DNA of 64,000 nucleotides from Morganella morganii. Lineage in GTDB: Bacteria > Pseudomonadota > Gammaproteobacteria > Enterobacterales > Enterobacteriaceae. A model generated the notes under the pieces. That model had not been told where the DNA came from. It did not search any database and saw nothing but the letters and a program-made list of their open reading frames with translations. Each line of letters opens with the position of its first letter. Positions within the stretch are counted from its first letter, which is position 1. Below are positions 19,205 through 28,102 of this stretch, in pieces. The stretch lies in contig NZ_CP066129.1 of the NCBI RefSeq assembly GCF_019242955.1, forward strand, positions 3,348,001 to 3,412,000. The letters are read 5' to 3'. A program made the position numbers and the translations under genes.

Positions 19205-22000
19205 ATGAAACTCAATAAACTCTCCTTTCTGATACTTTCCGCAATGGGGATATCGTATACCTCTGCCGGTTATGCTGTAACACCTGAGCCGATTCCTGAA
19301 TTTACCTTCAGCGATGAATCAACGCGTATTAATGACATTAAAAAAAGTGGTAACTATACCAATGCGGATGCTGATGTACTGGCGGACGTCAGTGCAGGAT
19401 CCGGATTCACTATTGCAGGTTATAAATACCTGACCGGAATAGATATCAATTACTCAGCAGCTCAAAAGCCGAATGTTATATTTAAGGATGACACCCACCT
19501 GATCGGCACAACTATCGGGCACTCAACGACTCATCTGGGCGATTCATTCAGACAAACCCCTTTTGATAACAGCAGTGTTATCGGTATTACGCTGAAAGGC
19601 ATTGATGCGAAACACATCGCTAACCTGCAAATGTCTAACGGTACAACATCCTACAACACCACCGTGGATGCCTTTGGTGTGATGGAGTTACGCACAGCCT
19701 CTGACACCAAACAGCGGGTATCGGCTTATAATACCCGTGTAAATAAAGACGGTAAGCTGACTATCGGCTATAACGCTTATGCTGAAAATACCCTGATCGA
19801 TGGCGGTGAGCTGTACATTCCTGTCAGTAATCCGGATGCAGAAACCCAAAGTACCATTATTCAGAATGGCGGTACCTATACACAGGACAGCGGCACCGCC
19901 ACCAATAACTATATTACCGGTACAGGAAGCTATCACGCGGTTTCCGGGCTGGCACTGAATAACTATATCTATGACGGCGGCTATCAGTCTGTCTATGTCA
20001 ATGACCGTACCGGCGCCAAAAACACCACAATCTATGCAGGCGGTACACAGCGGGTACGCTCCGGGACGGTTGAGGATACCGTGGTGTATGGTCAGCAACT
20101 GGTGACAAACCACAGCGGGGACTGGGAAAACGGTCAGTGGGTTGAGAGCAGCAATCCTGATGCAAAATGGGGTGATGATCCGACCGCTGTTAATACACGG
20201 GTTATGGCAGGCGGCGTTCAGAATGTCGGACTGAACGGTAAAGCCTCTGATACCACGATTTATAAAGACGGGCTTCAGCTTACCGGCAAATATGCAGAAG
20301 CGGCCACCACTCTGGTTGACGGCGGTATCCAGCATGTTCTGGCTTACGGCGGCACAGAAGGCACCACCATCCGCAACGGCGGACAAACCATCCTCGATTA
20401 CGGTGCTTACTCCTTCTATAACCTGGATGTGGAAGACGGCTCTCTGGTGATGGAAGGCGGGGATCAGCATCCGTGGCTCGGCAACTTCGGCAAAGGCTCG
20501 TATGCTCAGAACGTGAATCTGGCCGGTGATAATGCGTATCTCTATATCCGCCATAACGGTGATACCAGTGAATCCGTTGTCACTATCGATAACCTGGTGA
20601 ACAACGGTGTCGCCGTCTTCGATGAGCCCGGCAGCAGCAATACCGGCCGTAACAGCCAGCTCAGTATCAAAGAACTCTCCGGTAACGGCCTGTTTGTGAT
20701 GAATACCAGCCTGGCGGACGGCAGCGGGGATTTCCTCAGTGTCTCGGATAAAACAGACGGTAAGTTTGGTGTCCGTGTGATGGATTCCGGTAAAGCGCTG
20801 GTCAGTAATACCACCGACCCGGATCGCTATCATCTGATCCACGCCGCAGGCAGTCAGAACGATACCTTTACCATGACCAATAAGGGTGTGGATCTCGGGG
20901 CGTATAAATATTATCTGGTACAGGATAAAGATTCAGCTGATGAATGGTATCTGTCACCCACCAAAGAGACTCCGCCGGTAGACCCTGTAGATCCGGTTGA
21001 CCCCGTTGACCCTGTAGACCCGGTGGATCCGGTTGACCCCGTTAATCCCGTGGATCCAAAACCTGAGCCCAAACCAGAACCTGAACTGCCGGACCTCTCT
21101 GAGCCAAGTAAAACCGCAATGATGATTGCCAACGCCCTGCCGCAGATCTGGCGGAGTGAACTGAGCACACTGCGCGCCCGTCTCGGTGAGCTGCGCAATA
21201 ACCCGCAGGTGAACCTCGGTGTCTGGTCAAAAGTCACCGGCGGACGTCACAATATCAGTAACAATGAAGTCGCTTACCGTCATGATATCAGCGGGATTGT
21301 TGCCGGTGGTGACAAAATGACGGAGCTGGAAAACGGCGATCTCTGGAGCGGGATTGTCGCGGGATATTCTCACTCCTCTCTGAAGATGGATAAAAACGAC
21401 GGTACCATTAACAGTTACAGCCTCGGGGTTTACACCACCTGGCAGCACAAATCCGGCATCTATGTGGATGGCGTGGTGAAAGCCAACCATTTCCGCAGTG
21501 ATTATGACGCCAGCTTTAATGAAGGAAAAACTTCCGCCAGCAGTAACACCAACGGTATCGGCTTCTCGGTTGAAACCGGTAAGTATTTCGAAAAAGAGAA
21601 TTACTTTATTGAGCCGTATGCCATGGTTGCCGCCTTCCGCGGCCAGGGCGCGGATTACCGCTACAGTAATGAGATGAGCATTAAAGCCGATGCCGCCCGG
21701 TCATTCAGCGGTGAGCTGGGTGCCACTTTCGGGAAAAATTTTGTTCTGGAAAACGGTGCACAAATCAAACCGTATCTCCGTGTGGCAGTGAATCATGAAT
21801 TCCTGAAAAACGGGGATGTGGAGCTGAACAAGCAGGGAAAACGGACCAATGATATGTCCGGCACGACCGGGAAGTACGGTATTGGTGTTGATGCAAAACT
21901 GAATAATAACTGGGCTGTCTACGGTGAATTCAACTACGCCAACGGCAGTAAACAGGAAACACCGTACAGCGGCTTCCTGGGTGTAAATTACCGGTTCTGA
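19205..22000 (+). CDS. AIDA-type autotransporter adhesin (type V secretion)
   Basis: 931 aa from the ATG at 19205; a TTG at 19169 in the same frame precedes the natural signal peptide (MKLNKLSFLILSAMGISYTS...GYA) and is not used. The passenger contains AIDA-like repeats of the form GG-Q-V-x-GG-x-x-T-x-I (about residues 200-430). A Pro-Val-Asp linker (about 592-620) and a C-terminal beta barrel of about 270 residues ending in the outer-membrane signature GFLGVNYRF follow. It should be exported by Sec, inserted in the outer membrane and expose or release the passenger. The ligand is unknown. Its promoter lies in unusually AT-rich DNA. Confidence 0.88.
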   Translation: MKLNKLSFLILSAMGISYTSAGYAVTPEPIPEFTFSDESTRINDIKKSGNYTNADADVLADVSAGSGFTIAGYKYLTGIDINYSAAQKPNVIFKDDTHLIGTTIGHSTTHLGDSFRQTPFDNSSVIGITLKGIDAKHIANLQMSNGTTSYNTTVDAFGVMELRTASDTKQRVSAYNTRVNKDGKLTIGYNAYAENTLIDGGELYIPVSNPDAETQSTIIQNGGTYTQDSGTATNNYITGTGSYHAVSGLALNNYIYDGGYQSVYVNDRTGAKNTTIYAGGTQRVRSGTVEDTVVYGQQLVTNHSGDWENGQWVESSNPDAKWGDDPTAVNTRVMAGGVQNVGLNGKASDTTIYKDGLQLTGKYAEAATTLVDGGIQHVLAYGGTEGTTIRNGGQTILDYGAYSFYNLDVEDGSLVMEGGDQHPWLGNFGKGSYAQNVNLAGDNAYLYIRHNGDTSESVVTIDNLVNNGVAVFDEPGSSNTGRNSQLSIKELSGNGLFVMNTSLADGSGDFLSVSDKTDGKFGVRVMDSGKALVSNTTDPDRYHLIHAAGSQNDTFTMTNKGVDLGAYKYYLVQDKDSADEWYLSPTKETPPVDPVDPVDPVDPVDPVDPVDPVNPVDPKPEPKPEPELPDLSEPSKTAMMIANALPQIWRSELSTLRARLGELRNNPQVNLGVWSKVTGGRHNISNNEVAYRHDISGIVAGGDKMTELENGDLWSGIVAGYSHSSLKMDKNDGTINSYSLGVYTTWQHKSGIYVDGVVKANHFRSDYDASFNEGKTSASSNTNGIGFSVETGKYFEKENYFIEPYAMVAAFRGQGADYRYSNEMSIKADAARSFSGELGATFGKNFVLENGAQIKPYLRVAVNHEFLKNGDVELNKQGKRTNDMSGTTGKYGIGVDAKLNNNWAVYGEFNYANGSKQETPYSGFLGVNYRF
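20979..21056 (+). repeat. Tandem Asp-Pro-Val coding repeat in autotransporter linker
   Basis: Nine-base units encoding Asp-Pro-Val repeat about eight times, with one Asn variant, then change to Lys-Pro-Glu-Pro. Synonymous codons alternate (gac/gat, cct/ccg/ccc), so the DNA repeat is degenerate. It forms a stiff linker between passenger and barrel. Confidence 0.8.
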
Positions 22001-22017
22001 TAAAACGGAAAGCAAAA

Positions 22018-22043
22018 CGGCCTGCATATGCAGGCCGGTTTTT
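22018..22043. terminator. Strong rho-independent terminator between convergent genes
   Basis: A 20-bp perfect palindrome with ten-base arms (CGGCCTGCAT/ATGCAGGCCG, 22018-22037) is followed by a T-run on the plus strand. It ends the autotransporter transcript; an A-run on the other side is weaker, so use by the convergent transporter gene is less sure. Confidence 0.85.
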
Positions 22044-22051
22044 ATCTGTTA

Positions 22052-23368
22052 TTAACTGATCAGTCCGTGTACCAGAATCACACCGATACAGATAGGTCCC
22101 ACATAACGCCAGACCAGCAATAAACTCTGACGCTTCAGTCCGGTAATATTTTCCGGAATCAGGGCGTTCGCTTTGCGCGACCAGCCGAAAATCAGGCAGA
22201 CCGCAATACCGAACAACGGCATCAGGATATTGGATGTCAGGTAATCGAGGATATCAAAAATCGTTTTTCCGCCGAACGTCACATCACTTAACGGCCCGAA
22301 AGATAAGGACACCGGAATACCCATCAGCATAATTGACGCGGTCACCACCAGACCCGCCCTGCGGCGTGTCCACTGAAAACGCATCTGAACATAAGCCACA
22401 ATATGCTCCAGCAGGGAGATAGCGGATGTCAGAGCCGCCATCAGCAACAGCACAAAGAACGTCACCGCCAGCACCGCGCCGCCCGGCAAATGGGCAAAAT
22501 ACACCGGCATGGTCATAAAGGTCAGACCCGGACCCGCATTCGCTTCCAGACCCGCAGCCGATAATGCCGGGAAAATCATCAGACCGGCCAGCACACACAC
22601 CATACAGGAGAGGATCACCACCCACATACTGGAATTGGCAATACTTTTGTTATCGGTTAAATACGCACTGTACGTAATGTGGATACCCAGCCCGATAGAG
22701 AGGGAGAAGAACGCCAGACCCAGCGCATCCAGCACGCCTTTGCCGGTCAGTTTACTGAAATCCGGATACAGGAACATTTTCAGTCCCGCTGATGATCCCG
22801 GTAAACTTATCCCGACGATAATCAGCACGATCATAATAATAAACAGTAACGGCATCATCACTTTCACGGATTTTTCCAGCCCGCGCTGAACCCCGGCCAG
22901 GACCACAAAACAGGTTATCCCGGCAAACACCAGATGAGCAATCACCGGCCACCACGGGTTACTGATAAAGCGGGTGAAAATGCCGGTCAGCTGGCTGCTG
23001 TCGGTAATATTCAGCTCACCGGCAGCGGCCATCACCGTATAACCGATAGTCCAGCCGCCGACCACGCTGTAAAAACTGTAAATACACCAGGAACTGAATA
23101 CACCGATCACCCCGATCCACGCCCAGTGACGTCCCATCATTTTTTTGAAGGCACTGACGGCTTCGGAACGGGTGCTGCTGCCGAGGATATTTTCAGCCAG
23201 TAATACCGCGAGACCGATAATAAAGCTGAATAAGAGGAAAACCACCAGGAAGGCACCACCGCCGTTATTGGCGGCAACATACGAAAATTTCCAGATAGCG
23301 CCGATACCGATAGCCGATCCGGCTGCTGCCAGGATATGACCGAAGCGGGATGTCCATTGCTGACTCAT
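22052..23368 (-). CDS. Neurotransmitter:sodium symporter (NSS/LeuT) family transporter
   Basis: 438 aa with about 11 hydrophobic helices, the usual form of bacterial NSS proteins. TM1 carries the family signature GSAIGIGAIWKFSYVAANNG, whose unwound segment binds Na+ and substrate. Family members import amino acids such as Leu, Trp or Tyr with sodium. The ATG at 23368 follows AGGAGG and overlaps the stop of a 35-codon ORF as ATGA. Upstream lie a leucine-rich leader and an attenuator-like structure, and then the decarboxylase gene. Substrate is not readable from sequence; leucine or aromatic amino acids are the best guesses. Confidence 0.9.
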   Translation of the reverse strand: MSQQWTSRFGHILAAAGSAIGIGAIWKFSYVAANNGGGAFLVVFLLFSFIIGLAVLLAENILGSSTRSEAVSAFKKMMGRHWAWIGVIGVFSSWCIYSFYSVVGGWTIGYTVMAAAGELNITDSSQLTGIFTRFISNPWWPVIAHLVFAGITCFVVLAGVQRGLEKSVKVMMPLLFIIMIVLIIVGISLPGSSAGLKMFLYPDFSKLTGKGVLDALGLAFFSLSIGLGIHITYSAYLTDNKSIANSSMWVVILSCMVCVLAGLMIFPALSAAGLEANAGPGLTFMTMPVYFAHLPGGAVLAVTFFVLLLMAALTSAISLLEHIVAYVQMRFQWTRRRAGLVVTASIMLMGIPVSLSFGPLSDVTFGGKTIFDILDYLTSNILMPLFGIAVCLIFGWSRKANALIPENITGLKRQSLLLVWRYVGPICIGVILVHGLIS

Positions 23369-23472
23369 ACGGCCTCCTGCGGTGTCATCTGAGAGACAGA
23401 AGCGGCGGCAGAACAGCAGACCGATCGTGAAATTACGCTGATATTAATCCTTGCGGTAAAACCTGACATCAT
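23365..23472 (-). CDS. 35-aa ORF translationally coupled to the NSS transporter
   Basis: ATG at 23472 with GGGAGA about seven bases upstream, running 35 codons to a TGA at 23367-23365 that overlaps the transporter ATG (ATGA). The peptide begins MMSGFTARINISVIS and is rich in Ser, Ala and Val. Good ribosome site and exact overlap suggest that it is translated and couples to the transporter. No homologue is recognised. Confidence 0.45.
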   Translation of the reverse strand: MMSGFTARINISVISRSVCCSAAASVSQMTPQEAV

Positions 23473-23521
23473 AGGAACTCTCCCGAAAATAAAACAGTTC
23501 CACCAGCAGGTTTATACACAC

Positions 23522-23546
23522 AAAAAAGCCACCTTACTGGTGGCTT
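23522..23546 (-). terminator. Attenuator terminator hairpin before the NSS gene
   Basis: On the minus strand AAGCCACC (23546-23539) pairs with GGTGGCTT (23533-23526) over a 5-base loop and is followed by a T-run (23525-23522): a complete intrinsic terminator. A third copy, GGTGGCTT at 23575-23568, can pair with the first arm instead and would act as antiterminator. Confidence 0.8.
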
Positions 23547-23574
23547 ATGAAGAAAAACAGATAAACGAAGCCAC

Positions 23575-23625
23575 CTAACTGAGTAGTAGGTTTAGGCTTA
23601 GCTGACGGTTCATCATGCAGTTCAT
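23575..23625 (-). CDS. Leucine-rich leader peptide (candidate attenuation leader)
   Basis: A 16-codon ORF reading MNCMMNRQLSLNLLLS with TAG at 23577-23575. An AGAAGAG precedes the ATG at 23625. Five of the last eight codons are Leu, four of them the rare CUA, as in the classical leu operon leader. The stop codon overlaps the 5' arm of the alternative antiterminator. A ribosome stalled early at Leu9 or Leu11 would leave that arm free and prevent termination; one reaching the stop codon would cover it. This predicts higher transporter expression when charged tRNA-Leu(CUA) is scarce. No leader of this sequence is known to me. Confidence 0.65.
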   Translation of the reverse strand: MNCMMNRQLSLNLLLS

Positions 23626-23746
23626 CGGTTTACTCTTCTCTGAAAATCGTTAATTTTTGCCTCACTGACAGTGCCGGTACAAGACACTGCCGTGACGCTC
23701 TTTTTCTCTTATACCACAAACAGAAAAGAAAAAAACATCCTTTTTT

Positions 23747-25456
23747 TTATTCTGCACTCATGGTTTTAAGCATTTTTGCAAATGCATCGATGTGGTGACG
23801 CTGCGTAACCGGGTTCATAAAGACCGCTTTTTCCCCGGGGATATAGGCAAACCGGTTATGTTCTGCGTAGGCCGAACAGGCGATAGAGTCCACCCAGTTG
23901 GTAAACAGACCCGCTTTGCCGCGTTTCAGGAATAATTCGCGGTGCCAGCGGCTGTTACGCACCATCATGTCATAGGCTGTTTTATCCCCGGCACAGGTCA
24001 GTTCATGCTCAAACATGGCCTGCGGATCATTCACCAGTTTTGGTGAATAGAGACGGAAACCAACACTCGGCCCCTGATTTTCCGGCGCCATCACACAGGC
24101 ATTTCCCATAGACAACAGCTGGTTGCGCATGTAGTTCGCATTTTGCAGACAGTGCGCAATGATGGTCTGATAACCTTCAATCCCCAGATAATGTAACCCT
24201 GCATACGCACCGAATACGCCGACACCACTGCGGCTGCATTCAATGGTGGATTGCAGGTGAGTCTGCCCTTCCAGCGCATGCTCAAAATAGGTGAAGTTTT
24301 CGGGATCATTTTCCAGTGCTTTGAAATCATCACCGTCACGCACCATCACAAGGCTGGAGGTATACGGTACATAACCCCATTTGTGGAAATCGATAGTAAT
24401 GGAATCCGCATATTTCAGCTGTTTGAATTTAGCCACATTATGGCGCAGACCGGCCAGGGTGGCATCGTTAATCGCCAGCGGGTTAGCGGCAAAATCATAA
24501 TCAATAAAGAAAATAATCGGCCAGCCGACCGCCGCATCCACATGAATATGCGGTTTTTCGGTGATTTCAAATTCTTCGCACAGACGGTTGCGCAGATCAT
24601 AAACCTGTTTGATTTCATCCACACCAAAGGTATCTGTTGTCCCCGCAGTCAGCAGGATCACCGGAATCTTACAGTGAACGGTATAGCAGGCGCGGATTTG
24701 CTGCTCCAGATCTGCAAGATCAATAGTATTATCCGATGCAACACGGATACGGATTGTTTTATTGGTAATATCCACCCCTAACAGGGACAGGTTAGTCATA
24801 TTGGAGTAGTGACCGCCCTGCGAGTTGATGATCCGGAAATCCTGATCAACGGACATACCAAGGTGTTTTGACTGCTTCAGTGATTTTCGTATCCCGAACA
24901 GATAGCCGTACAGGTTGCACATTGTCCCGCCCTGGGTGAACAGGCCTGAGGCTTTGTCCGCATCATAACCAATCAGATTGGCGACTTTCCGGATAACGGT
25001 TTTTTCCATGTTATCCGCCACACCGGAGTACTCGCAGTACACCATATTCGGGTTACCCAGTAATCCCAGCATCGAACCATAAACCGCCGGGTCTGACGGC
25101 ATAGCGATAACGTTTTCCACCGCCAGCGGGTTTTCCCAGTTTTTACACAGCGCGGAAGCAAACACCAGCAAATTATCCTGCCCTTCCCCCGGACGGATCA
25201 CGTTCTGACGCACATGAGATTCACCGGCCAGCTGAGCAAAAAGATCCTTACCCTGCGGGTAGCGGTTTATCTGCTGTATATCGGCTTCGGTAGTCTGACG
25301 AAACTGAGTAATCGCCTGAATTTGCGGATGATTAAAAATCGGCCATTTACCGGGGTCCCGGCTGAAGAAATCACTGATGACGTTTTGGTATTTAACGTCG
25401 AAATCTTTATTTAACGCATTCGCGGACGCGAGCGTGATAAGTTCTGACTGATTCAC
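23747..25456 (-). CDS. PLP-dependent group II amino acid decarboxylase
   Basis: 569 aa from a GTG at 25456 with GGAG six bases upstream; a TTG four codons earlier has no ribosome site. Fold-type I decarboxylase motifs are clear: HVDAAVGWP contains the Asp that contacts the PLP nitrogen, and DFHKWGYVPYTSS carries the Schiff-base Lys (Lys359). The overall layout resembles bacterial tyrosine/glutamate decarboxylases rather than the 378-aa Morganella histidine decarboxylase. It would release CO2 from an amino acid and produce an amine. Aromatic substrates are plausible, since M. morganii is known to make phenethylamine from phenylalanine, but the sequence does not settle this. The transporter downstream may feed it. 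Confidence 0.85.
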   Translation of the reverse strand: MNQSELITLASANALNKDFDVKYQNVISDFFSRDPGKWPIFNHPQIQAITQFRQTTEADIQQINRYPQGKDLFAQLAGESHVRQNVIRPGEGQDNLLVFASALCKNWENPLAVENVIAMPSDPAVYGSMLGLLGNPNMVYCEYSGVADNMEKTVIRKVANLIGYDADKASGLFTQGGTMCNLYGYLFGIRKSLKQSKHLGMSVDQDFRIINSQGGHYSNMTNLSLLGVDITNKTIRIRVASDNTIDLADLEQQIRACYTVHCKIPVILLTAGTTDTFGVDEIKQVYDLRNRLCEEFEITEKPHIHVDAAVGWPIIFFIDYDFAANPLAINDATLAGLRHNVAKFKQLKYADSITIDFHKWGYVPYTSSLVMVRDGDDFKALENDPENFTYFEHALEGQTHLQSTIECSRSGVGVFGAYAGLHYLGIEGYQTIIAHCLQNANYMRNQLLSMGNACVMAPENQGPSVGFRLYSPKLVNDPQAMFEHELTCAGDKTAYDMMVRNSRWHRELFLKRGKAGLFTNWVDSIACSAYAEHNRFAYIPGEKAVFMNPVTQRHHIDAFAKMLKTMSAE

Positions 25457-26207
25457 AATGAGCTCCAAAATAGTAAATTACACTGAGGTAATGTCATTAT
25501 TTTGCGCTAAAATCATTGCTATTTAAATGATTGCCTAACTATAAATCGTAGTAACAAATACATGATAAAATAAACAAAATCAATTAATTATAAAAATAAC
25601 CATCATTTTTGAATCACTAAATTTTTTTGAAAAATGACGCAGCGATCACAAATTTTTACTCTATAAAACAAATAAAAACCAGTTTTTAAATTTACTCAAT
25701 ATGCAAATATCCAGTTTTTTATTCCGGAAAATAATGCAAAATACAATTTATTAACAACGCCGAGGTAATAGCAAATGACTAATTGTTTAATTTTATTACT
25801 CAATCAGATTCTGCTGTTATTTTCCTTCTGCTGAAAAATTACGGCTATTTTGCTGTTTTTTGCGTTTTCCGTAGTCGTTCACTTCTCCCGCCAAATAAAA
25901 TACTGCCGGATAATAAAAACACCCTGAATATAACTAATGAATGCTGACGAACGGTTTTCTGTCCGTGGCATGAAATACATCGATAACAGATTGATTTTAA
26001 ATATTAATATTATTTTCATATAATTAATTGGCTATTGTTTCGCCGGTTGTTGTGATTTTGTGACTGCTGGTTTTCTCCCTGAAATCCTTACATTTAGCTA
26101 AGCCCGCGGTCAGGCGATAAGCTTTCTTTAATTTTTATCTTTATTCTGCCGTTAAACTGAGTGGATTGTTTCAATGTGTAATAATTTCATTTATCAAAGG
26201 CACCACT
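25457..26207. other. 751-bp AT-rich divergent intergenic region (decarboxylase / virK)
   Basis: No normal gene. It should hold the promoters of both flanking genes and is much more AT-rich than the coding DNA. The only item supported by translation signals is a 19-codon hydrophobic ORF at 25775-25834. No clear operator was identified. Confidence 0.5.
25775..25834 (+). CDS. Possible 19-aa hydrophobic peptide
   Basis: GAGG nine bases before an ATG at 25775 opens an ORF reading MTNCLILLLNQILLLFSFC, TGA at 25832-25834. It is almost wholly hydrophobic with eight Leu. That size and composition fits a small membrane peptide, a type I toxin of the Ibs size class or a leader peptide. It could also be chance in AT-rich DNA. 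Confidence 0.35.
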   Translation: MTNCLILLLNQILLLFSFC

Positions 26208-27158
26208 ATGTCCGGCCTCCAATTATTTAAACAACTACTCACCAAAGAATGCTGTCCCGGTATGCACTGGGATTCCGCCCGTAACCGCTTTAAATTCGCG
26301 GCACGCAGCCTGTTTATGCCGCTGTCCACCGTGAAATACCTGTCCGGCCTGACAGATACTGCCTGCTGTGACGCGATTCTGAAAAAGCAGCCACTGCTGC
26401 CGACCAAATTACAGCGTCCGTATCTGAGTATTAATTTTCACCGGAAAAACAAATCAGCGGCGATTTGTGACCACTACCGGATCACCAAAGCCGTTCTGCC
26501 GCCGGAAATATTCAGCCAAATCTACAGTAATGAGCGTTTTTATCTCTGCCCGGTTGAAGGAAAAGAGGGTCTTTGCCACCTCTGGCTGGATGTGCAGGAT
26601 GCTTTTAACAAAGAGGGTGAACTAACGCTGGAGATGCGGGATGACGCCGGTGAGATCCTGGCCCGCAGTGCATTTACCCTGCTGAACCTGGATGAAAAGC
26701 GGACGCTGTTTATCGGCGCACTCCAGGGCGGTGTCAGTGAGCAGGCTCACGGTGCTATCCGCGCGGCCACCAAAAACTGCCACGGCGTATTCCCCAAACG
26801 TATTCTGACGGAAGTAATGTGTCTTATCGCGTCACTGTTTCAGTGTCAGCAAATTATTGCTTCCAGCAACGAGACGCATATTTACCGCAGCCGCCGCTAC
26901 CGCCATAAAAAACTGACACAATGGGTGGCCGATTATAATGCGTTCTGGGAATCTGTCGGCGGCACCGCCAATCCGCAGCAGGAATATATATTACCGCTGA
27001 CTCTGCCGCGTAAGCCTGTTGATGAAATAGCCAGTAAAAAACGCGCCGAATACCGGCGCCGTTATCAGTTACTGGATGATGTGGCACAAAGCGTCAGTGA
27101 ACGCCTGCAACTGCCGCAGACGGAAAATAAAACAGATGTTCAACATCATATTATTTAA
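26208..27158 (+). CDS. VirK/YbjX family protein (DUF535)
   Basis: 316 aa from the ATG at 26208 (AAAGG upstream); an in-frame TTG at 26166 is not favoured. The sequence follows the DUF535/VirK pattern, for example FHRKNKSAAICDHYR near residue 80 and GALQGG with the following TKNCHGVFPKR region. Homologues affect virulence, envelope or antimicrobial peptide resistance in Shigella and Salmonella (virK, ybjX) and are often PhoP-controlled. No convincing PhoP box was seen here. It is monocistronic. Confidence 0.85.
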   Translation: MSGLQLFKQLLTKECCPGMHWDSARNRFKFAARSLFMPLSTVKYLSGLTDTACCDAILKKQPLLPTKLQRPYLSINFHRKNKSAAICDHYRITKAVLPPEIFSQIYSNERFYLCPVEGKEGLCHLWLDVQDAFNKEGELTLEMRDDAGEILARSAFTLLNLDEKRTLFIGALQGGVSEQAHGAIRAATKNCHGVFPKRILTEVMCLIASLFQCQQIIASSNETHIYRSRRYRHKKLTQWVADYNAFWESVGGTANPQQEYILPLTLPRKPVDEIASKKRAEYRRRYQLLDDVAQSVSERLQLPQTENKTDVQHHII

Positions 27159-27421
27159 GAAAAGTCGTTCATTTACAGCAGGTTTGACCGGTAATTGACA
27201 TTTCATTACAGAACTTATTGATTTTCCGTAAAATATAATCTGCAAAAGACTGAATTTAATCTTAATATTGTTTCAGGGAACCGGAAAAAATTCACTGTCT
27301 CCGCTACCTCTAATTTGCTAAAGTGGCCGGATTTACCGATGTATATATCAGGGGTTCCGGCTATATCCGCAAAAATGCCCCATAACATGAAATAAGCTTA
27401 CTTCAGATCCGGGAATAATTG

Positions 27422-28102
27422 ATGGAAACAATGCAGCAACTTTTTTTTGCCCTCTGGCACCAGGACTATGAAACCCTGTCAAACCCGTCCCTGCTGTGGG
27501 CGATTTACATTATGCTGTTTGCCATTCTCTTCCTGGAAAACGGCCTGCTTCCTGCTGCATTTTTACCCGGTGACAGTCTCCTGATTCTTGTCGGGGTTCT
27601 GATTGCCAAAGATACGCTGGATTTCCCGACAACCCTGATTGTTCTCACCGCCGGTGCCAGTCTCGGCTGCTGGGTGGGGTATCTTCAGGGGCGCTGGCTC
27701 AGTAATACCAAAGTTGTAAAGGGCTGGCTGTCTCATCTGCCGCCGCATTATCATCAGCGGGCGCACAGTTTATTTCACCGCCACGGCCTTGCGGCACTGT
27801 TAGTCGGCCGTTTTCTGGCCTTTGTCCGTACTCTGCTGCCGATGCTGGCAGGGATAGCCGGCCTGAATTCCCGCCGTTTTCAGTTTTTCAACTGGCTGAG
27901 CGGCTTCCTGTGGGTCGGTATTTTAACCTCCCTTGGTTACTGCCTCGGTATCAGCCCGATTTTCCGCAAATATGAGCATCATCTGATGAATATTCTGATG
28001 CTTATCCCGGTCGTTCTGCTGGTCTGCGGTCTGATCGCCAGCCTGTGGGTGGTGTGGAAACGCAAGCGGACAAAACCGGCTGACGATACTCACGCACAAT
28101 AA
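27422..28102 (+). CDS. yqjA: DedA family membrane protein YqjA
   Basis: 226 aa from the ATG at 27422; the preceding TTG is ignored. It matches E. coli YqjA closely (FLENGLLPAAFLPGDSLL, QGRWL, GRFLAFVRTLLP). The residues shown to matter in E. coli YqjA are kept at the same numbers: Glu39, Asp51, Arg130 and Arg136. DedA proteins are polytopic inner-membrane proteins tied to proton-dependent transport and undecaprenyl phosphate recycling; YqjA supports alkaline pH and antimicrobial tolerance. An 8-T run near the start is in frame. mzrA, which follows in E. coli, is absent. Confidence 0.95.
   Translation: METMQQLFFALWHQDYETLSNPSLLWAIYIMLFAILFLENGLLPAAFLPGDSLLILVGVLIAKDTLDFPTTLIVLTAGASLGCWVGYLQGRWLSNTKVVKGWLSHLPPHYHQRAHSLFHRHGLAALLVGRFLAFVRTLLPMLAGIAGLNSRRFQFFNWLSGFLWVGILTSLGYCLGISPIFRKYEHHLMNILMLIPVVLLVCGLIASLWVVWKRKRTKPADDTHAQ

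Noticed and set aside
19688..20842. 384-codon minus-strand ORF over the autotransporter
   Set aside because: Shadow in the repeat-rich passenger; the Ile/Val/Thr-rich composition mirrors the reverse complement of the repeats.
26130..26180. Possible PhoP box upstream of the VirK gene
   Set aside because: Scattered GTTTA/TAAAC-like words lack the direct-repeat spacing of a PhoP site.
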